The notes: generated by a model from the sequence alone, not told the origin. 64,000 nucleotides of DNA from Pedobacter petrophilus (GCF_009674725.1 NZ_WKKH01000006.1:124001-188000), one strand, 5' to 3'; positions 1-8,924 are shown, numbered from the stretch's first letter. A program made the numbers and translations.

Positions 1-57
1 CTCACATCACCTGCTCTTGGCACTACATCAAATAGAATAATGCAATAAACTGACATT

Positions 58-603
58 CTAGACTAGAGAAACAACTGGATTTAAAGGATCGCGGATGAGA
101 AAGAATCCAACCATCCCCAGCGCGATGACTAAAGCAGGCAGGTAGTCGTCTAAAGGGGCATTATTCGGCCGTGCACCACTACAATAAGTAGAATTATTAT
201 AGGTAAAATCATAAATCCTTCCGTGCCCGGCCTCGCCTGACGGAGTATTTTTTGACGCAGCTACCTCGCAGTTAACAGCCGGAAATCTTTCCGTCAGCTC
301 TTTTTGTGACGGACCATAGCTACTCCAGAATTCGTTAATATAACCACACATATAGTTATAATGGTTTCCATTATCTTTATAGCCCATAGTATTTCTAGGA
401 ACGAAACTCCCCGGAGCAGTCGAACTAGAATAAACAGGCCGCATGTCAGTAGAGCCGTAATAAGGTGCAGTTCCCAGATAAGTGATATAAATGCCTCTCC
501 CATCTAAATTGCATCCTGAACCAGATGTTTGAGCATGACTTGAAGTGATTGCGACTAGAATAATAAGGATAGAAGAAATTAAAAACTTTGAGGGGAAATT
601 CAT
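58..603 (-). CDS. Secreted protein with C-terminal PLDDY-plus-membrane tail; candidate exosortase substrate
   Basis: 181 residues, no family recognised. Residues 1-24 form a signal peptide (basic start, ILIILVAI core, SSHA-Q cleavage site). The middle is rich in Tyr, Asn, Gly and Ser and contains four Cys, suggesting an exported, possibly disulfide-bonded domain. The C-terminus has a PLDDY motif followed by a hydrophobic segment (LPALVIALGMVGFFLI) and one Arg, then about 11 more residues. Short Pro-x-Asp motifs before a terminal membrane helix are typical of Bacteroidota sorting tails of the PEP-CTERM/PID-CTERM kind. The weakly basic extension after the helix is atypical, so the substrate assignment is inference. 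It has its own good promoter at 655-685 and no operon partner in view. Confidence 0.6.
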   Translation of the reverse strand: MNFPSKFLISSILIILVAITSSHAQTSGSGCNLDGRGIYITYLGTAPYYGSTDMRPVYSSSTAPGSFVPRNTMGYKDNGNHYNYMCGYINEFWSSYGPSQKELTERFPAVNCEVAASKNTPSGEAGHGRIYDFTYNNSTYCSGARPNNAPLDDYLPALVIALGMVGFFLIRDPLNPVVSLV

Positions 604-654
604 TTGGAATAAATGGGTATATATATGACTATTTTTTTCGTATTACTTACACTA

Positions 655-685
655 CAAAATTATTCAAAATTGTAATATGAACAAA
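655..685 (-). promoter_or_regulatory. Bacteroidota-type sigma promoter for the 58-603 gene
   Basis: Read on the minus strand, a TTTG element (682-685) is followed after 19 nt by TAATTTTG (655-662). This matches the Bacteroidota housekeeping consensus TTTG-N19/20-TAnnTTTG exactly. The start codon lies about 50 nt downstream. Confidence 0.6.
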
Positions 686-1492
686 ATGAATGAATGGTCA
701 TCACGATTAGAAATCGATAAAACTATACGCTTGAAAAATAGAATAATTTTCAAAAACTGCCTTTAGAAGCCCAAAAGTAAGTTTTATAAGGGGATTTATA
801 TTGAGACATAGCATTTAATGCCATGACATTAATCAATAACAATATTTTTACAAACAATTTTAATGCTATACTTTATTCATTCTGTTCACAACCTAAATTA
901 GTATTGTTTTTGAGTGTTTTTTATGAAAATAGCCAGTAGAATTACCGCTAAAACGCTTTAGTTTAAGGCTTAGTTTGAAGTAAAAATGAAAGGAGTTTTT
1001 AAATGCTATCTTTATTCAAATTCGGAGTTTCAAACCCCTAAATCCATTAAAATCATGTGGAGTTGTAATCTAACAGGATGATGTAAATAACAAGAACAGT
1101 GGATCGAGACATGTTCGATGTTATGCTAATCCAAAAGAAATATAATTTCGCAAAAAGGTAGCTTGCAATTTCATGCAGTTAGATAGGTGGCTAATCGGCT
1201 CTAGCTGGATAACCTGCCCGATCTGCAGTACAGAAGAAAGCCTGGTAAAAATTTAGAAACAATAAATTAAAACTTACTTATCTGGTTCAATCAGGATAGA
1301 CGAAAGCATGATATATCTTAGTCCATTGAACTCAGAAATTGCCCTGAATATTCCAAAAACAATTCGTTTATCTACAATAAGTTTTATTAGGGTTGATTAC
1401 AAACCAATCATAACGAATCTGATATGATCTTCTTGCTATTTATTACAACTTACGCCTGAATAATTATTAAAAAAATAATTCAAAGCATTTAA

Positions 1493-1835
1493 AGCCTGTT
1501 TAAATTGAATAAAAAAGAATGTTAAGCCATGCATTAGGAAGTTTTTCTTTTGAGGCTTTTTCTCTTTTAATTAAATGCTATTAGCCTTTGATTTGAGGTT
1601 GTTTTCTTCTGTCTTGAGGTTATTATCTTGTAATTTGAAGTTATTTAGTTTGATTTTGAAGTTATTTTCTTCGAGACTGTTTAAATTTTCTTTTACTATA
1701 TATTTATGCTGTTTTTATGTTATACTGAGTTTGCAGATAAATTAGGACTAATCTTCGAAGTATTTCCAAATAAATAGGGTCTTCAACAGGCTCAGACTGA
1801 CTTACAAATATTTTTCATTCAAATTTAAACAGGCT
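1493..1835. repeat. MITE-like element bounded by imperfect inverted repeats
   Basis: The left end reads AGCCTGTTTAAATTGAATAA (1493-1512). The right end (1814-1835), reverse-complemented, reads AGCCTGTTTAAATTTGAATG..., so 13 bp match perfectly and the match continues after a one-base gap. The roughly 340 bp between carry no open reading frame. Size, terminal inverted repeats and lack of coding suggest a non-autonomous insertion element or an IS remnant. No clear target-site duplication was found. Confidence 0.4.
1593..1676. repeat. 21-bp degenerate tandem repeat, four units
   Basis: TTGAGGTT/TTGAAGTT recurs at 1593, 1614, 1635 and 1656, exactly 21 bp apart. Each is followed by a T-rich half (TATTTTCTT-like). 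The array lies inside the MITE-like element. Confidence 0.55.
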
Positions 1836-2131
1836 CTTAATCTCGTTAAAGTCGCAAAGCGCCAATATATAACCCTTAAGAATTATCATGTGAATTTTGC
1901 GTTTTTGATAAATGTCATACGCATTCGTCTTTTATTTTAAATCCGAATATTAACAAGCTAACATAATCAATACTAGTTTATAGCATAAAGTATAGCATTT
2001 TGCATCACCAACTTTATGTCTTTCTATAGCATTACCTATGTCACTTTATTTGCCATTTGTACTTAAAAAATTTTATATTGTGTTTTTGTTTAATATTACG
2101 TTCCAACAATAAACGCCCCCCGATCAGAATC

Positions 2132-2959
2132 ATGCGAAATCAAAAAGCACTCCTAAATTTCTTATTTATTAACCTCATTATCGCTTCCTTATTTAGCTGT
2201 GGTGTGCGCAAAGAGCGTACGTTATTTAATGCACCATCAGACATTGTGACGGATACAATTAAGCAGGTTTATGTAGTGAACGACCAGGGAATTAGTGATG
2301 CGTATTACAAAATTAAGGTGAATGATCAGCTGGCCATTCGTAACGTTCAGAATTTCGAATTTGGCGCAACTGCAGGGGGCAGTAATACCAATTCATCATC
2401 TGGCAGCAGCCAAAATACCCCAGGTGGAAGCATTCAAAATGTACTTTCATACCCGGTAGATCTTGATGGGAAAGTAAATTTACCAGCTATCGGAAAGGTA
2501 GATGTGCTGGGCTTAAGCCGACGGGAAGCAGCCATCAAAATTCAGGATATATATAAAACCAGGTTATTAAAGGAACCCATTATCGAACTTAGTGTAGTTA
2601 ATTTGAAAGTTACTTTATTGGGCGAATTTGGCAAACAGGGCAACTTCCTTCTGGAACGTGACAACACCACGTTAATTGATATCATCGGTGAAGCAGGCGG
2701 AATCAGCAAAACAGCCGATCCAAAAACACTTAAAATCATTCGTGGTGATCGTACAAACCCGGAATTAATTTACGTTAATTTAAACGACATTAATAGTTTA
2801 GCCAGCAAAAAATTAATTCTTCAAAACCACGACATCATCGTACTCCAACCAACCAAAAGCGCAGCCACGAGCGATAAATTACAAAGTCTGAACAACATTT
2901 TGCAACCATTACTGGTCGTAGTCAATTTAGCGGTGCTCATCTTCACGGTTACGAGGTAG
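2132..2959 (+). CDS. Wza-like polysaccharide export outer-membrane lipoprotein
   Basis: 275 residues counted from the ATG at 2132. An in-frame upstream ATG at 2057 would add 25 residues ahead of the signal peptide and is less likely. Residues 1-23 are a lipoprotein signal ending in lipobox LFSC. Then come a Poly_export domain (VNDQLAIRNVQNF... YPVDLDGKVNLPAIGKVDVLG) and an SLBB-like domain (VTLLGEFGKQGNFLLERDNT...IIGEAGGI), with a terminal hydrophobic helix (LLVVVNLAVLIFTV). A Gly/Ser/Asn-rich insert (about residues 79-103) splits the export domain. Family members form the outer-membrane channel for capsule or exopolysaccharide and work with Wzc, which is the next gene. The gene ends inside the first heptamer array. 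Confidence 0.9.
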   Translation: MRNQKALLNFLFINLIIASLFSCGVRKERTLFNAPSDIVTDTIKQVYVVNDQGISDAYYKIKVNDQLAIRNVQNFEFGATAGGSNTNSSSGSSQNTPGGSIQNVLSYPVDLDGKVNLPAIGKVDVLGLSRREAAIKIQDIYKTRLLKEPIIELSVVNLKVTLLGEFGKQGNFLLERDNTTLIDIIGEAGGISKTADPKTLKIIRGDRTNPELIYVNLNDINSLASKKLILQNHDIIVLQPTKSAATSDKLQSLNNILQPLLVVVNLAVLIFTVTR

Positions 2960-3007
2960 TTAGTCGTTAGTCGTTAGTCGTTAGTCGTTAGTCGTTAGTC
3001 GTTAGTG
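2959..3007 (+). repeat. Tandem heptamer array (GTTAGTC), 7 units
   Basis: Six perfect GTTAGTC units and a seventh with one terminal change. The array begins on the last base of the wza-like stop codon. It is the same motif as the array after the wzc-like gene. Its complement in another register (ACGACTA) belongs to the ACGANNA heptamers seen elsewhere in the window. Confidence 0.95.
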
Positions 3008-3430
3008 AAAACAATTTTGGAATGATGGTTTCTATTTACTCTTTTTTAAAAAATTTTACTTTCTAATCCCCCAATCTTTATTTCACGCCGTTTCACTTCA
3101 GGGGGAAGGTGCCAACAGGAAGATAGGACCTCAGCTCTTTGAAACAAAATTATTCGAAACTTTTTTTGTTTCACAATAATGTTTCAAATCTGTATCGGCG
3201 CAAATAGAGATTAACGGCAGTTGCTGCACAACCCGCTACCATTAAGTTTAATTTAAATTCATCCCTAAAGCCCAAACCAAATAAGTTAAAATACAGCTAA
3301 CACTTGCAAAATATCATCAACCTGCAGCAACTCATTCGTCTTTTTCCATTGACGAATCTCACTAAGTACAAAACATTTATAATAATATCATTTCTTTTGA
3401 GAAATTGATTTTATCTTTATGTATTAATGA
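3008..3430. promoter_or_regulatory. Leader between wza-like and wzc-like genes, with a hairpin
   Basis: The DNA just after the array (AAAACAATTTTGGAATGATG) is nearly repeated after the second array at 5936, and a second similar block follows (GGAAGGTGCCAACAGGAAGAT near 3103-3123 versus GCAAAGGTGCAGACAAGCAGAT near 6051). ATTCGTC and GACGAAT (3334-3340 and 3351-3357) form a 7-bp stem with a 10-nt loop. Nothing codes here. A transcription-control role is inference from position. Confidence 0.4.
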
Positions 3431-5863
3431 TTGCTCCCCAAACTTCAAAAACAAAACACATTGACAGAGTTAGTGCAAGAGAAAAAGGCTGTTAGCCAGA
3501 GTATCGATTTTTATAAAATATTCCGGGTATTTTTAAGCAGGTGGTATTGGGTGGCGGCAACGGTTACTATTTCGCTTTGCGGTGCCTGGCTTTACCTGTG
3601 GTATACCCCTCCTATCTATCAAACAGGAGCTTCATTAAAATTAGAAGAAAGTAACCCCACTATCGGAACCGGCGGCGGCCAAATGGCCATGCAAAACTAT
3701 AACTACACCGATAAAATTCAGGCAGAAAGTTTTACCATTCGCAGTAACGAAGTAATTGCCAACGCCGTAAAAACGCTTGATTACAAAATTAGTTACTATT
3801 TAAAAGGCCGTGTCCGCACAACCGAGCTTTACCCAAATGTGCCGTTTGTAATCGAAATTACTAAACAAGACAGTGTTAATTTTAGCCGTTCGCTCTATTC
3901 GGCAACAGGGAAAGATGATAAACATTTTGAACTCGCACCTGCGGATAACGAAGATCAGAAAGTCACTTATCAATACGGACAACTGATTAATACAGGTAAC
4001 ATGTCATTCCGGATTAAAGATAGAATTCCGGTAAATAGCACCTACCAATTTAAATTTAACAGTCAGGACGATTTTATAGGCAGAGCAATGGGTGGCTTAA
4101 ACATTGGCGAAGCCGCAAGGTTTACCAACGTAATGGGACTGAGTCAAACCGATGGAAATGCCGTTTTCGCAGCCGACATCCTCAATGCCATTATGAAAGA
4201 ATACGTAAAGTACGACGTCATTCAGAGGAGGCGATCAGCCAACCAAACGGTAGATTTCATTAATAACCAACTGGGATTTATCAATACCGAAGCCGGAAAA
4301 TCAGGCAATACCTTAGCCAATTACAAAACCCGCAACAACATGGTAGACATGAGTTCTTCCACTTCCATGACTGTTGGGAAACTAGCTGATTTCGAAAAAC
4401 AAAAAACAGAACTTAACCTGAAACAATTGGGCATAAAACAACTTCAGGAACAAGTAAACAGCAATAAGGCGAAAGTAGAAATTGGTTTAGACCTGGAAGG
4501 AGACATCAATTCCGGAATGGGAACTTTGGTTACCAAACTAAACTCCCTGCTGGCAAACAGAGAAGCGAAGCTTAGCCAGTTTAACAGCGATTCGCAACCC
4601 ATAAAACAAATTGAACAGCAAATTTCAAATATCAAGACCAGCATTAGAAACGCTGTTGCCGGGATGCTGAGACAAAACGAGCAAACCATCCGCTATATTG
4701 ATAGTCAAATTTCAGGCGTTACACAGCGCATGAGTTCCATTCCACAAAAGGAACAAAACTTTGTGAAGTTACAAACCAATTTCGAAGTAAATAATAAGGT
4801 TCGCTCTTACCTGTCCGAGAAAAAACTCGAAGCAGAAATGAATGCGGCGGCAATTGTGCCTGGTGCATCAATTGTGAACCCGGCTTATCCTTCATATTAT
4901 GCCATTTCTCCAAACGGAAACAAAGCCTATAGTACTGCTTTAATGTTAGGTTTAGCATCAGGCTTTGGATTGATTTTACTCGTTCGCTTCCTCAATCCTT
5001 ATATCTACGATAAGGAAACAGTAGAAGGTTTAACCCACACCCCTATTATTGGTGTGATCCGTAAATTTTCTGATTATATAGATCAGGATAGCAGACAAGC
5101 ACTTTCACTATCGAAACCCAAATCCGTATTTGCAGAATCTGTCCGATCGGTGAGAACGAACCTGAGTTTCCTCGCCAGTCATAAAGAAAGTAAAGTTATC
5201 TGTATAACCTCCGAGGTATCAGGAGAAGGAAAATCATTCGTTACCATTAACCTGGCCAGTACCCTTGCTTTAATTGAAAAGAAAATAATATTAATAGCTG
5301 CAGATCTAAGAAAATCGAAATTACACAGGGCATTTGGCAGCGACAATAAAAAAGGCCTCAGTTCATTACTATCCGGACAGTCAACTTTAGAGCAGGTGAT
5401 GATTCATGATGAAGTGCACCACATCGATTTCATTCCAGCCGGGCCGGTACCGCCAAACCCGTCAGAATTACTGCACAACGAAGCCATGAAAGATTTGCTG
5501 TCCAAACTTCAGCAGCAGTATGATTATGTTTTAATTGATACCGCACCAGTGGGTCTGGTTTCAGATGCAATTCCGTTAATCAGATCAGCAGACATCAACC
5601 TATTTGTAATCCGTTCGGGCGTTTCACAGCAGCGTGCGGCCAACATTCCCGAACGTCTATCCAGAGAATACGGCTTAAGTAATCTGGCAATTATTTTAAA
5701 TGCCTTTGGTGATGATGCCCTGCACTCGAACTATTATACCACCGATTATTCCCGCGGAGGAGGCAACAGTACTTATTATTATTCAGACTATAGTGGTTAC
5801 TCCGGATCTGGTTATTACGACGATGAAAACCGGAAATGGTGGATGTTTTGGAAAAAGAAATAG
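3431..5863 (+). CDS. Wzc-like polysaccharide co-polymerase / BY-type tyrosine kinase
   Basis: 810 residues. An N-terminal Wzz domain has a first membrane helix near residues 35-55 (WYWVAATVTISLCGAWLYLW). A long periplasmic coiled-coil (GNVR) region and a second helix (LMLGLASGFGLILLV, about 500-520) follow. The cytoplasmic kinase has Walker A SGEGKS (about 597-602), Walker A' ILIAADLRKSK and Walker B YVLIDTAP. The last 50 residues hold a cluster of about 15 Tyr, the expected autophosphorylation tail, ending in WWMFWKKK. The protein should control chain length and export with the Wza-like channel. The frame opens with TTG at 3431 just after an in-frame stop. An ATG four bases upstream is in another frame, so the exact start is uncertain. 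Confidence 0.9.
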   Translation: MLPKLQKQNTLTELVQEKKAVSQSIDFYKIFRVFLSRWYWVAATVTISLCGAWLYLWYTPPIYQTGASLKLEESNPTIGTGGGQMAMQNYNYTDKIQAESFTIRSNEVIANAVKTLDYKISYYLKGRVRTTELYPNVPFVIEITKQDSVNFSRSLYSATGKDDKHFELAPADNEDQKVTYQYGQLINTGNMSFRIKDRIPVNSTYQFKFNSQDDFIGRAMGGLNIGEAARFTNVMGLSQTDGNAVFAADILNAIMKEYVKYDVIQRRRSANQTVDFINNQLGFINTEAGKSGNTLANYKTRNNMVDMSSSTSMTVGKLADFEKQKTELNLKQLGIKQLQEQVNSNKAKVEIGLDLEGDINSGMGTLVTKLNSLLANREAKLSQFNSDSQPIKQIEQQISNIKTSIRNAVAGMLRQNEQTIRYIDSQISGVTQRMSSIPQKEQNFVKLQTNFEVNNKVRSYLSEKKLEAEMNAAAIVPGASIVNPAYPSYYAISPNGNKAYSTALMLGLASGFGLILLVRFLNPYIYDKETVEGLTHTPIIGVIRKFSDYIDQDSRQALSLSKPKSVFAESVRSVRTNLSFLASHKESKVICITSEVSGEGKSFVTINLASTLALIEKKIILIAADLRKSKLHRAFGSDNKKGLSSLLSGQSTLEQVMIHDEVHHIDFIPAGPVPPNPSELLHNEAMKDLLSKLQQQYDYVLIDTAPVGLVSDAIPLIRSADINLFVIRSGVSQQRAANIPERLSREYGLSNLAIILNAFGDDALHSNYYTTDYSRGGGNSTYYYSDYSGYSGSGYYDDENRKWWMFWKKK

Positions 5864-5865
5864 TT

Positions 5866-5935
5866 GTTAGTCGTTAGTCGTTAGTCGTTAGTCGTTAGTC
5901 GTTAGTCGTTAGTCGTTAGTCGTTAGTCGTTAGTC
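5866..5935 (+). repeat. Tandem heptamer array (GTTAGTC), 10 perfect units
   Basis: Ten uninterrupted GTTAGTC copies starting 2 bp after the wzc-like stop codon. Same unit and position relative to the gene end as the 7-unit array at 2959-3007. Perfect units imply recent expansion or gene conversion. Confidence 0.97.
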
Positions 5936-6277
5936 AAAACAATTTCGGAATGATTGTTTCGCTTTATTCCATATTTTTTTTTTAAAAAAACATTCACCTT
6001 TTCATCTTTTTGCCATAAAAATCATGACCACAAGTCTTTTCCTTTCAATGGCAAAGGTGCAGACAAGCAGATTGAAGCACTTTGATTTATCTCAACAAAA
6101 AACCATAAAAAATCAAACCAGAACACAGTTAAATAAGTATTTTTGCCTGTACCCCAGATGCTAACTATATTATAAAGATGACTCGCCTTAAAAGCCATGC
6201 CCATTATATTAGTAAAAAGATCAATAATGTAATTGAGATATTACCCAAATCAACTTTAGCGAGATTAATTTAAAAAT
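5936..6277. promoter_or_regulatory. Leader upstream of the UpxY-like gene
   Basis: Begins with DNA paralogous to the leader at 3008. A TATTTTTG (6138-6145) fits the -7 consensus TAnnTTTG, but no TTTG lies at the proper distance upstream. If used, it would leave a leader of about 125 nt. Nothing codes on either strand. Confidence 0.35.
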
Positions 6278-6781
6278 ATGATCGATAACAGTTATCGTTG
6301 GTATCCGGTTTATACCCGTTCCCGGGCGGAGAAGAAGGCTTTTGAAGAATTAAACAGAAAAGGCATTACCACTTACCTTCCCCTTCATAAAACACTCAAA
6401 CAGTGGAGCGATCGCAAAAAATTTATTGAAGAGCCCCTCCTTAAATCATATCTCTTTGTGTATATTTCAAGCAAAGAATATGCAGAAGTACTCATGACGA
6501 ATGGCATTGCCAGATTTTTATATTTTTCAGGGAACATAGCATCAATGCCCGGGCAGCAAATTGAACACCTGAAATTACTATTAGCAACCGAGCAAGAATT
6601 AGCCGTATTTGATTATGATATCAAACCCGGACAAAAAGTGCTCGTAAAAGCAGGTCCATTTAAAGATATGATAGCGGAAATGGTATCTGTACAAAATAAA
6701 CAGCGCATCATATTGCGATTAGATAATATCGGTTATTCTATAGAAATCAATACTTCGGTCGCGTTTGTAGAACCGATTTAA
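6278..6781 (+). CDS. UpxY/RfaH-like NusG-family transcription antiterminator
   Basis: 167 residues. The NGN domain starts at once (WYPVYTRSRAEKKAFEEL, then LPLHKTLKQWSDRKK and EPLLKSYLFVYI). The C-terminal part has a KOW-like segment (GQKVLVKAGPFKDMIAEM, about 122-139). Length and sequence fit the specialised NusG paralogues that head polysaccharide operons in Bacteroidota, where they let RNA polymerase read through long operons. Here it is third in the locus, just before about 24 kb of biosynthesis genes, so a processivity role for that operon is a reasonable inference. Confidence 0.9.
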   Translation: MIDNSYRWYPVYTRSRAEKKAFEELNRKGITTYLPLHKTLKQWSDRKKFIEEPLLKSYLFVYISSKEYAEVLMTNGIARFLYFSGNIASMPGQQIEHLKLLLATEQELAVFDYDIKPGQKVLVKAGPFKDMIAEMVSVQNKQRIILRLDNIGYSIEINTSVAFVEPI

Positions 6782-6987
6782 GTGTAGCAGATTCTTTGGG
6801 GTTAAATATCTTTTTTAAAGAATGGCTCAAGGCACATAAATCCCTTGAGTAACCTATAAAAATTAAAATGCAAAAGTTGAACAGTTCTTAAACTATTTAG
6901 CTTTGTTAACAATACATCAGGCTGAGTTGTCCATTCGATAACCAGCATGTTTAAAACAATAATCGGTTCATTTTTTAAAAAAGAAAT

Positions 6988-7107
6988 GTGACTGAAGGGG
7001 CGAAGCTGCGTCCGGCCATCAGACCAGTTGACAATCAAAAATTAAAACATTCCGGAAAACTTAGCGTCAGCGGAATTGAATTCGTGGTTGTACAGCCAGT
7101 TAAATAA
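6988..7107 (+). CDS. Possible 39-residue ORF or gene remnant ahead of asnB
   Basis: From GTG 6988 the frame reads MTEGAKLRPAIRPVDNQ... and ends ...GIEFVVVQPVK with its TAA overlapping the asnB ATG (TAATG). The overlap is typical of translational coupling and the composition looks protein-like. No family is recognised, the start is non-ATG, and the frame is closed by stops just upstream. It may be the 3' remnant of a lost gene. The rest of 6782-7106 shows no other feature. Confidence 0.22.
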   Translation: MTEGAKLRPAIRPVDNQKLKHSGKLSVSGIEFVVVQPVK

Positions 7108-8897
7108 TGTGTAGAATAGCAGGAATTATAGATAAAAACGCTGATCTGGAACAATTGGAAAACGACATTAAGTTAATGTGCGATTCCATGCAACACGGAG
7201 GCCCGGATGATGAAGGCTTTTATGCTGACGATTCCATTGGTCTCAGATTTGGACACCGCAGGTTAGCATTGATCGACCTCTCTTCGCGAGGGCATCAGCC
7301 CATGCAAACTCCAGGAAAAGAGTCCATCATCACCTTTAATGGTGAAATTTATAATTTCCGCGAGTTAAAAGCAGAATTATCAACATCAGGCTACCAATTT
7401 CAAACTGAAAGTGATACAGAAGTCATCCTTGCCGCCTACCAGATCTGGGGAACTAAAAGCTTCCAGAAATTTAATGGAATGTTTGCTTTTGCAATCCATG
7501 ATCAAATCAAACAGCTCACTTATCTCGTTCGCGATCCATCAGGAATCAAGCCTTTATACTATTCTACCCAACAAAACCGGCTGGTATTTTCTTCTGAAGT
7601 AAAGGCTTTTGAAAAAATTAGTTACCCATACGTTGAAGAGCCAAAGTGGAAGATTTATTTTCTGGCTTTCGGACATATCCCCCAGCCTTTCACCACGCTT
7701 CAGGCAGTATTCTCGTTGAAACCGGGAAACTTTCTGACCTGGAATCACCAACATCAAACTTATGAAATCACATCATTTGAAAAAATAGCACCGGCGAAAA
7801 CAGTTACCGCAGCAATAGAAGCCGTAACTCAGGTGAACAAAACGCTGGAAGATGCCGTTAATTGTCACCTCATTGCAGATGCACCAATCGGTGTATTTTT
7901 AAGTGGCGGAATAGATTCCAGCATCATTACCCTTTTAGCCGATAAGAAAACTGGACAAAACCTCAAAAGTTTATCCATAAATTTTGGTGAGAAAGCATTT
8001 TCAGAAGAAAAATATCAACAACTAATTACTGCAAAAACCAGCGGAATCCACCAGACTTATCTGGTAGAAGAACAAGATTTAAATGCCAGCTTTGAAACGA
8101 TTATGCATGCAATGGATCAACCCACTAATGATGGCATTAATTCCTGGTTTGTAAATAAATATGCTAAAGAAAATGGCTTAAAAGCTGTTTTATCCGGAAT
8201 TGGCGCAGATGAACTTTTCGGCGGATACCCATCATTCAGCAGAATGGGAATAATCAAGGCACTTAAAATGTTGCCCCCTTTTATACTGCGCTTTTGCAGA
8301 AAGCTACCGTCAGAAAAGTTAAAAAGAATCTACTACCTCAGTTACCGGAATCCAATTGGAGAATATCTTTTCCTTCGTGGCTTTTATATTCCGGAAGCCA
8401 TTGCTCGAATTTTAAATATCAGCAAGAAAGAAATCGATCAGTTGTTCGAAAACTTTCCTATTGATGAAAAAGTAAGTCAATTAAGTGGACCCGAAAGAGC
8501 CTCCTGGTTTGAAACACATATTTTCATGCAAAACCAATTGCTAAAAGATACCGACTTTATGAGCATGAGTCATGGAATAGAAGTCCGTGTTCCCTTTCTG
8601 GATCAAAACTTCCTGGAAACGATTGATGGCATTGCACCACAACAAAGATTTCCGGCCGAGAAAAAAGGGTTATTAATTGAAGCATTTAAAAACATACTCC
8701 CCGAAGCCGTTTGGAACCGGCCAAAAATGGGGTTTAGTTTCCCGCTTCAGCAATGGTTTATCAAAGGAGGTCAGATTTCCAATGAACAGCTGTACGCAGG
8801 AAACGGATTTGCCAAACAGCAGATTCAAAAGTTCAAAGCAGGCAAAATGCATTGGTCAAAAGCCTTCGCACTTTACCAGGTATTTATAAAAAATTAA
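7107..8897 (+). CDS. asnB: Asparagine synthetase (glutamine-hydrolysing)
   Basis: 596 residues. Cys2 follows Met1 (MCRIAGI), the N-terminal nucleophile of class II glutamine amidotransferases; the glutaminase half shows FGHRRLALIDLS and FNGEIYNFRELK. The synthetase half carries the PP-loop SGGIDSS at about residues 266-272 and the downstream SGIGADELFGGY. It transfers amide nitrogen from glutamine, classically to aspartate. AsnB-like enzymes often sit in polysaccharide clusters, where they may amidate a sugar acid. That use is inference. The start is fixed by the conserved MC. Confidence 0.93.
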   Translation: MCRIAGIIDKNADLEQLENDIKLMCDSMQHGGPDDEGFYADDSIGLRFGHRRLALIDLSSRGHQPMQTPGKESIITFNGEIYNFRELKAELSTSGYQFQTESDTEVILAAYQIWGTKSFQKFNGMFAFAIHDQIKQLTYLVRDPSGIKPLYYSTQQNRLVFSSEVKAFEKISYPYVEEPKWKIYFLAFGHIPQPFTTLQAVFSLKPGNFLTWNHQHQTYEITSFEKIAPAKTVTAAIEAVTQVNKTLEDAVNCHLIADAPIGVFLSGGIDSSIITLLADKKTGQNLKSLSINFGEKAFSEEKYQQLITAKTSGIHQTYLVEEQDLNASFETIMHAMDQPTNDGINSWFVNKYAKENGLKAVLSGIGADELFGGYPSFSRMGIIKALKMLPPFILRFCRKLPSEKLKRIYYLSYRNPIGEYLFLRGFYIPEAIARILNISKKEIDQLFENFPIDEKVSQLSGPERASWFETHIFMQNQLLKDTDFMSMSHGIEVRVPFLDQNFLETIDGIAPQQRFPAEKKGLLIEAFKNILPEAVWNRPKMGFSFPLQQWFIKGGQISNEQLYAGNGFAKQQIQKFKAGKMHWSKAFALYQVFIKN

Positions 8898-8924
8898 GCC
8901 AGAAAGGCCCGCAAAAAACATAAA

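Larger units (their letters stand above)
686..2131. other. Gene-poor AT-rich intergenic region
   Basis: About 1.4 kb without a convincing coding region on either strand. It contains the MITE-like element at 1493-1835 with an internal 21-bp repeat. Near 1780-1803 it carries a CTTCAACAGGCTCAGACTGA segment, which resembles a short repeat common in Bacteroidota genomes (CTTCGACAAGCTCAGGCTGA type). The last part presumably carries the promoter of the polysaccharide locus, but no good TAnnTTTG match was seen. Confidence 0.5.

Noticed and set aside
1780..1803. CTTCAACAGGCTCAGACTGA segment considered as a mobile-element end
   Set aside because: It matches a short motif common throughout Bacteroidota genomes; on its own it does not define an element.
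2057..2131. Longer N-terminus for the Wza-like protein
   Set aside because: Would place 25 residues before a clear lipoprotein signal peptide; ATG 2132 fits better.
3427..3496. ATG at 3427 as start of the wzc-like gene
   Set aside because: It is in a different frame and runs to a stop within about 25 codons; using it would require a frameshift.
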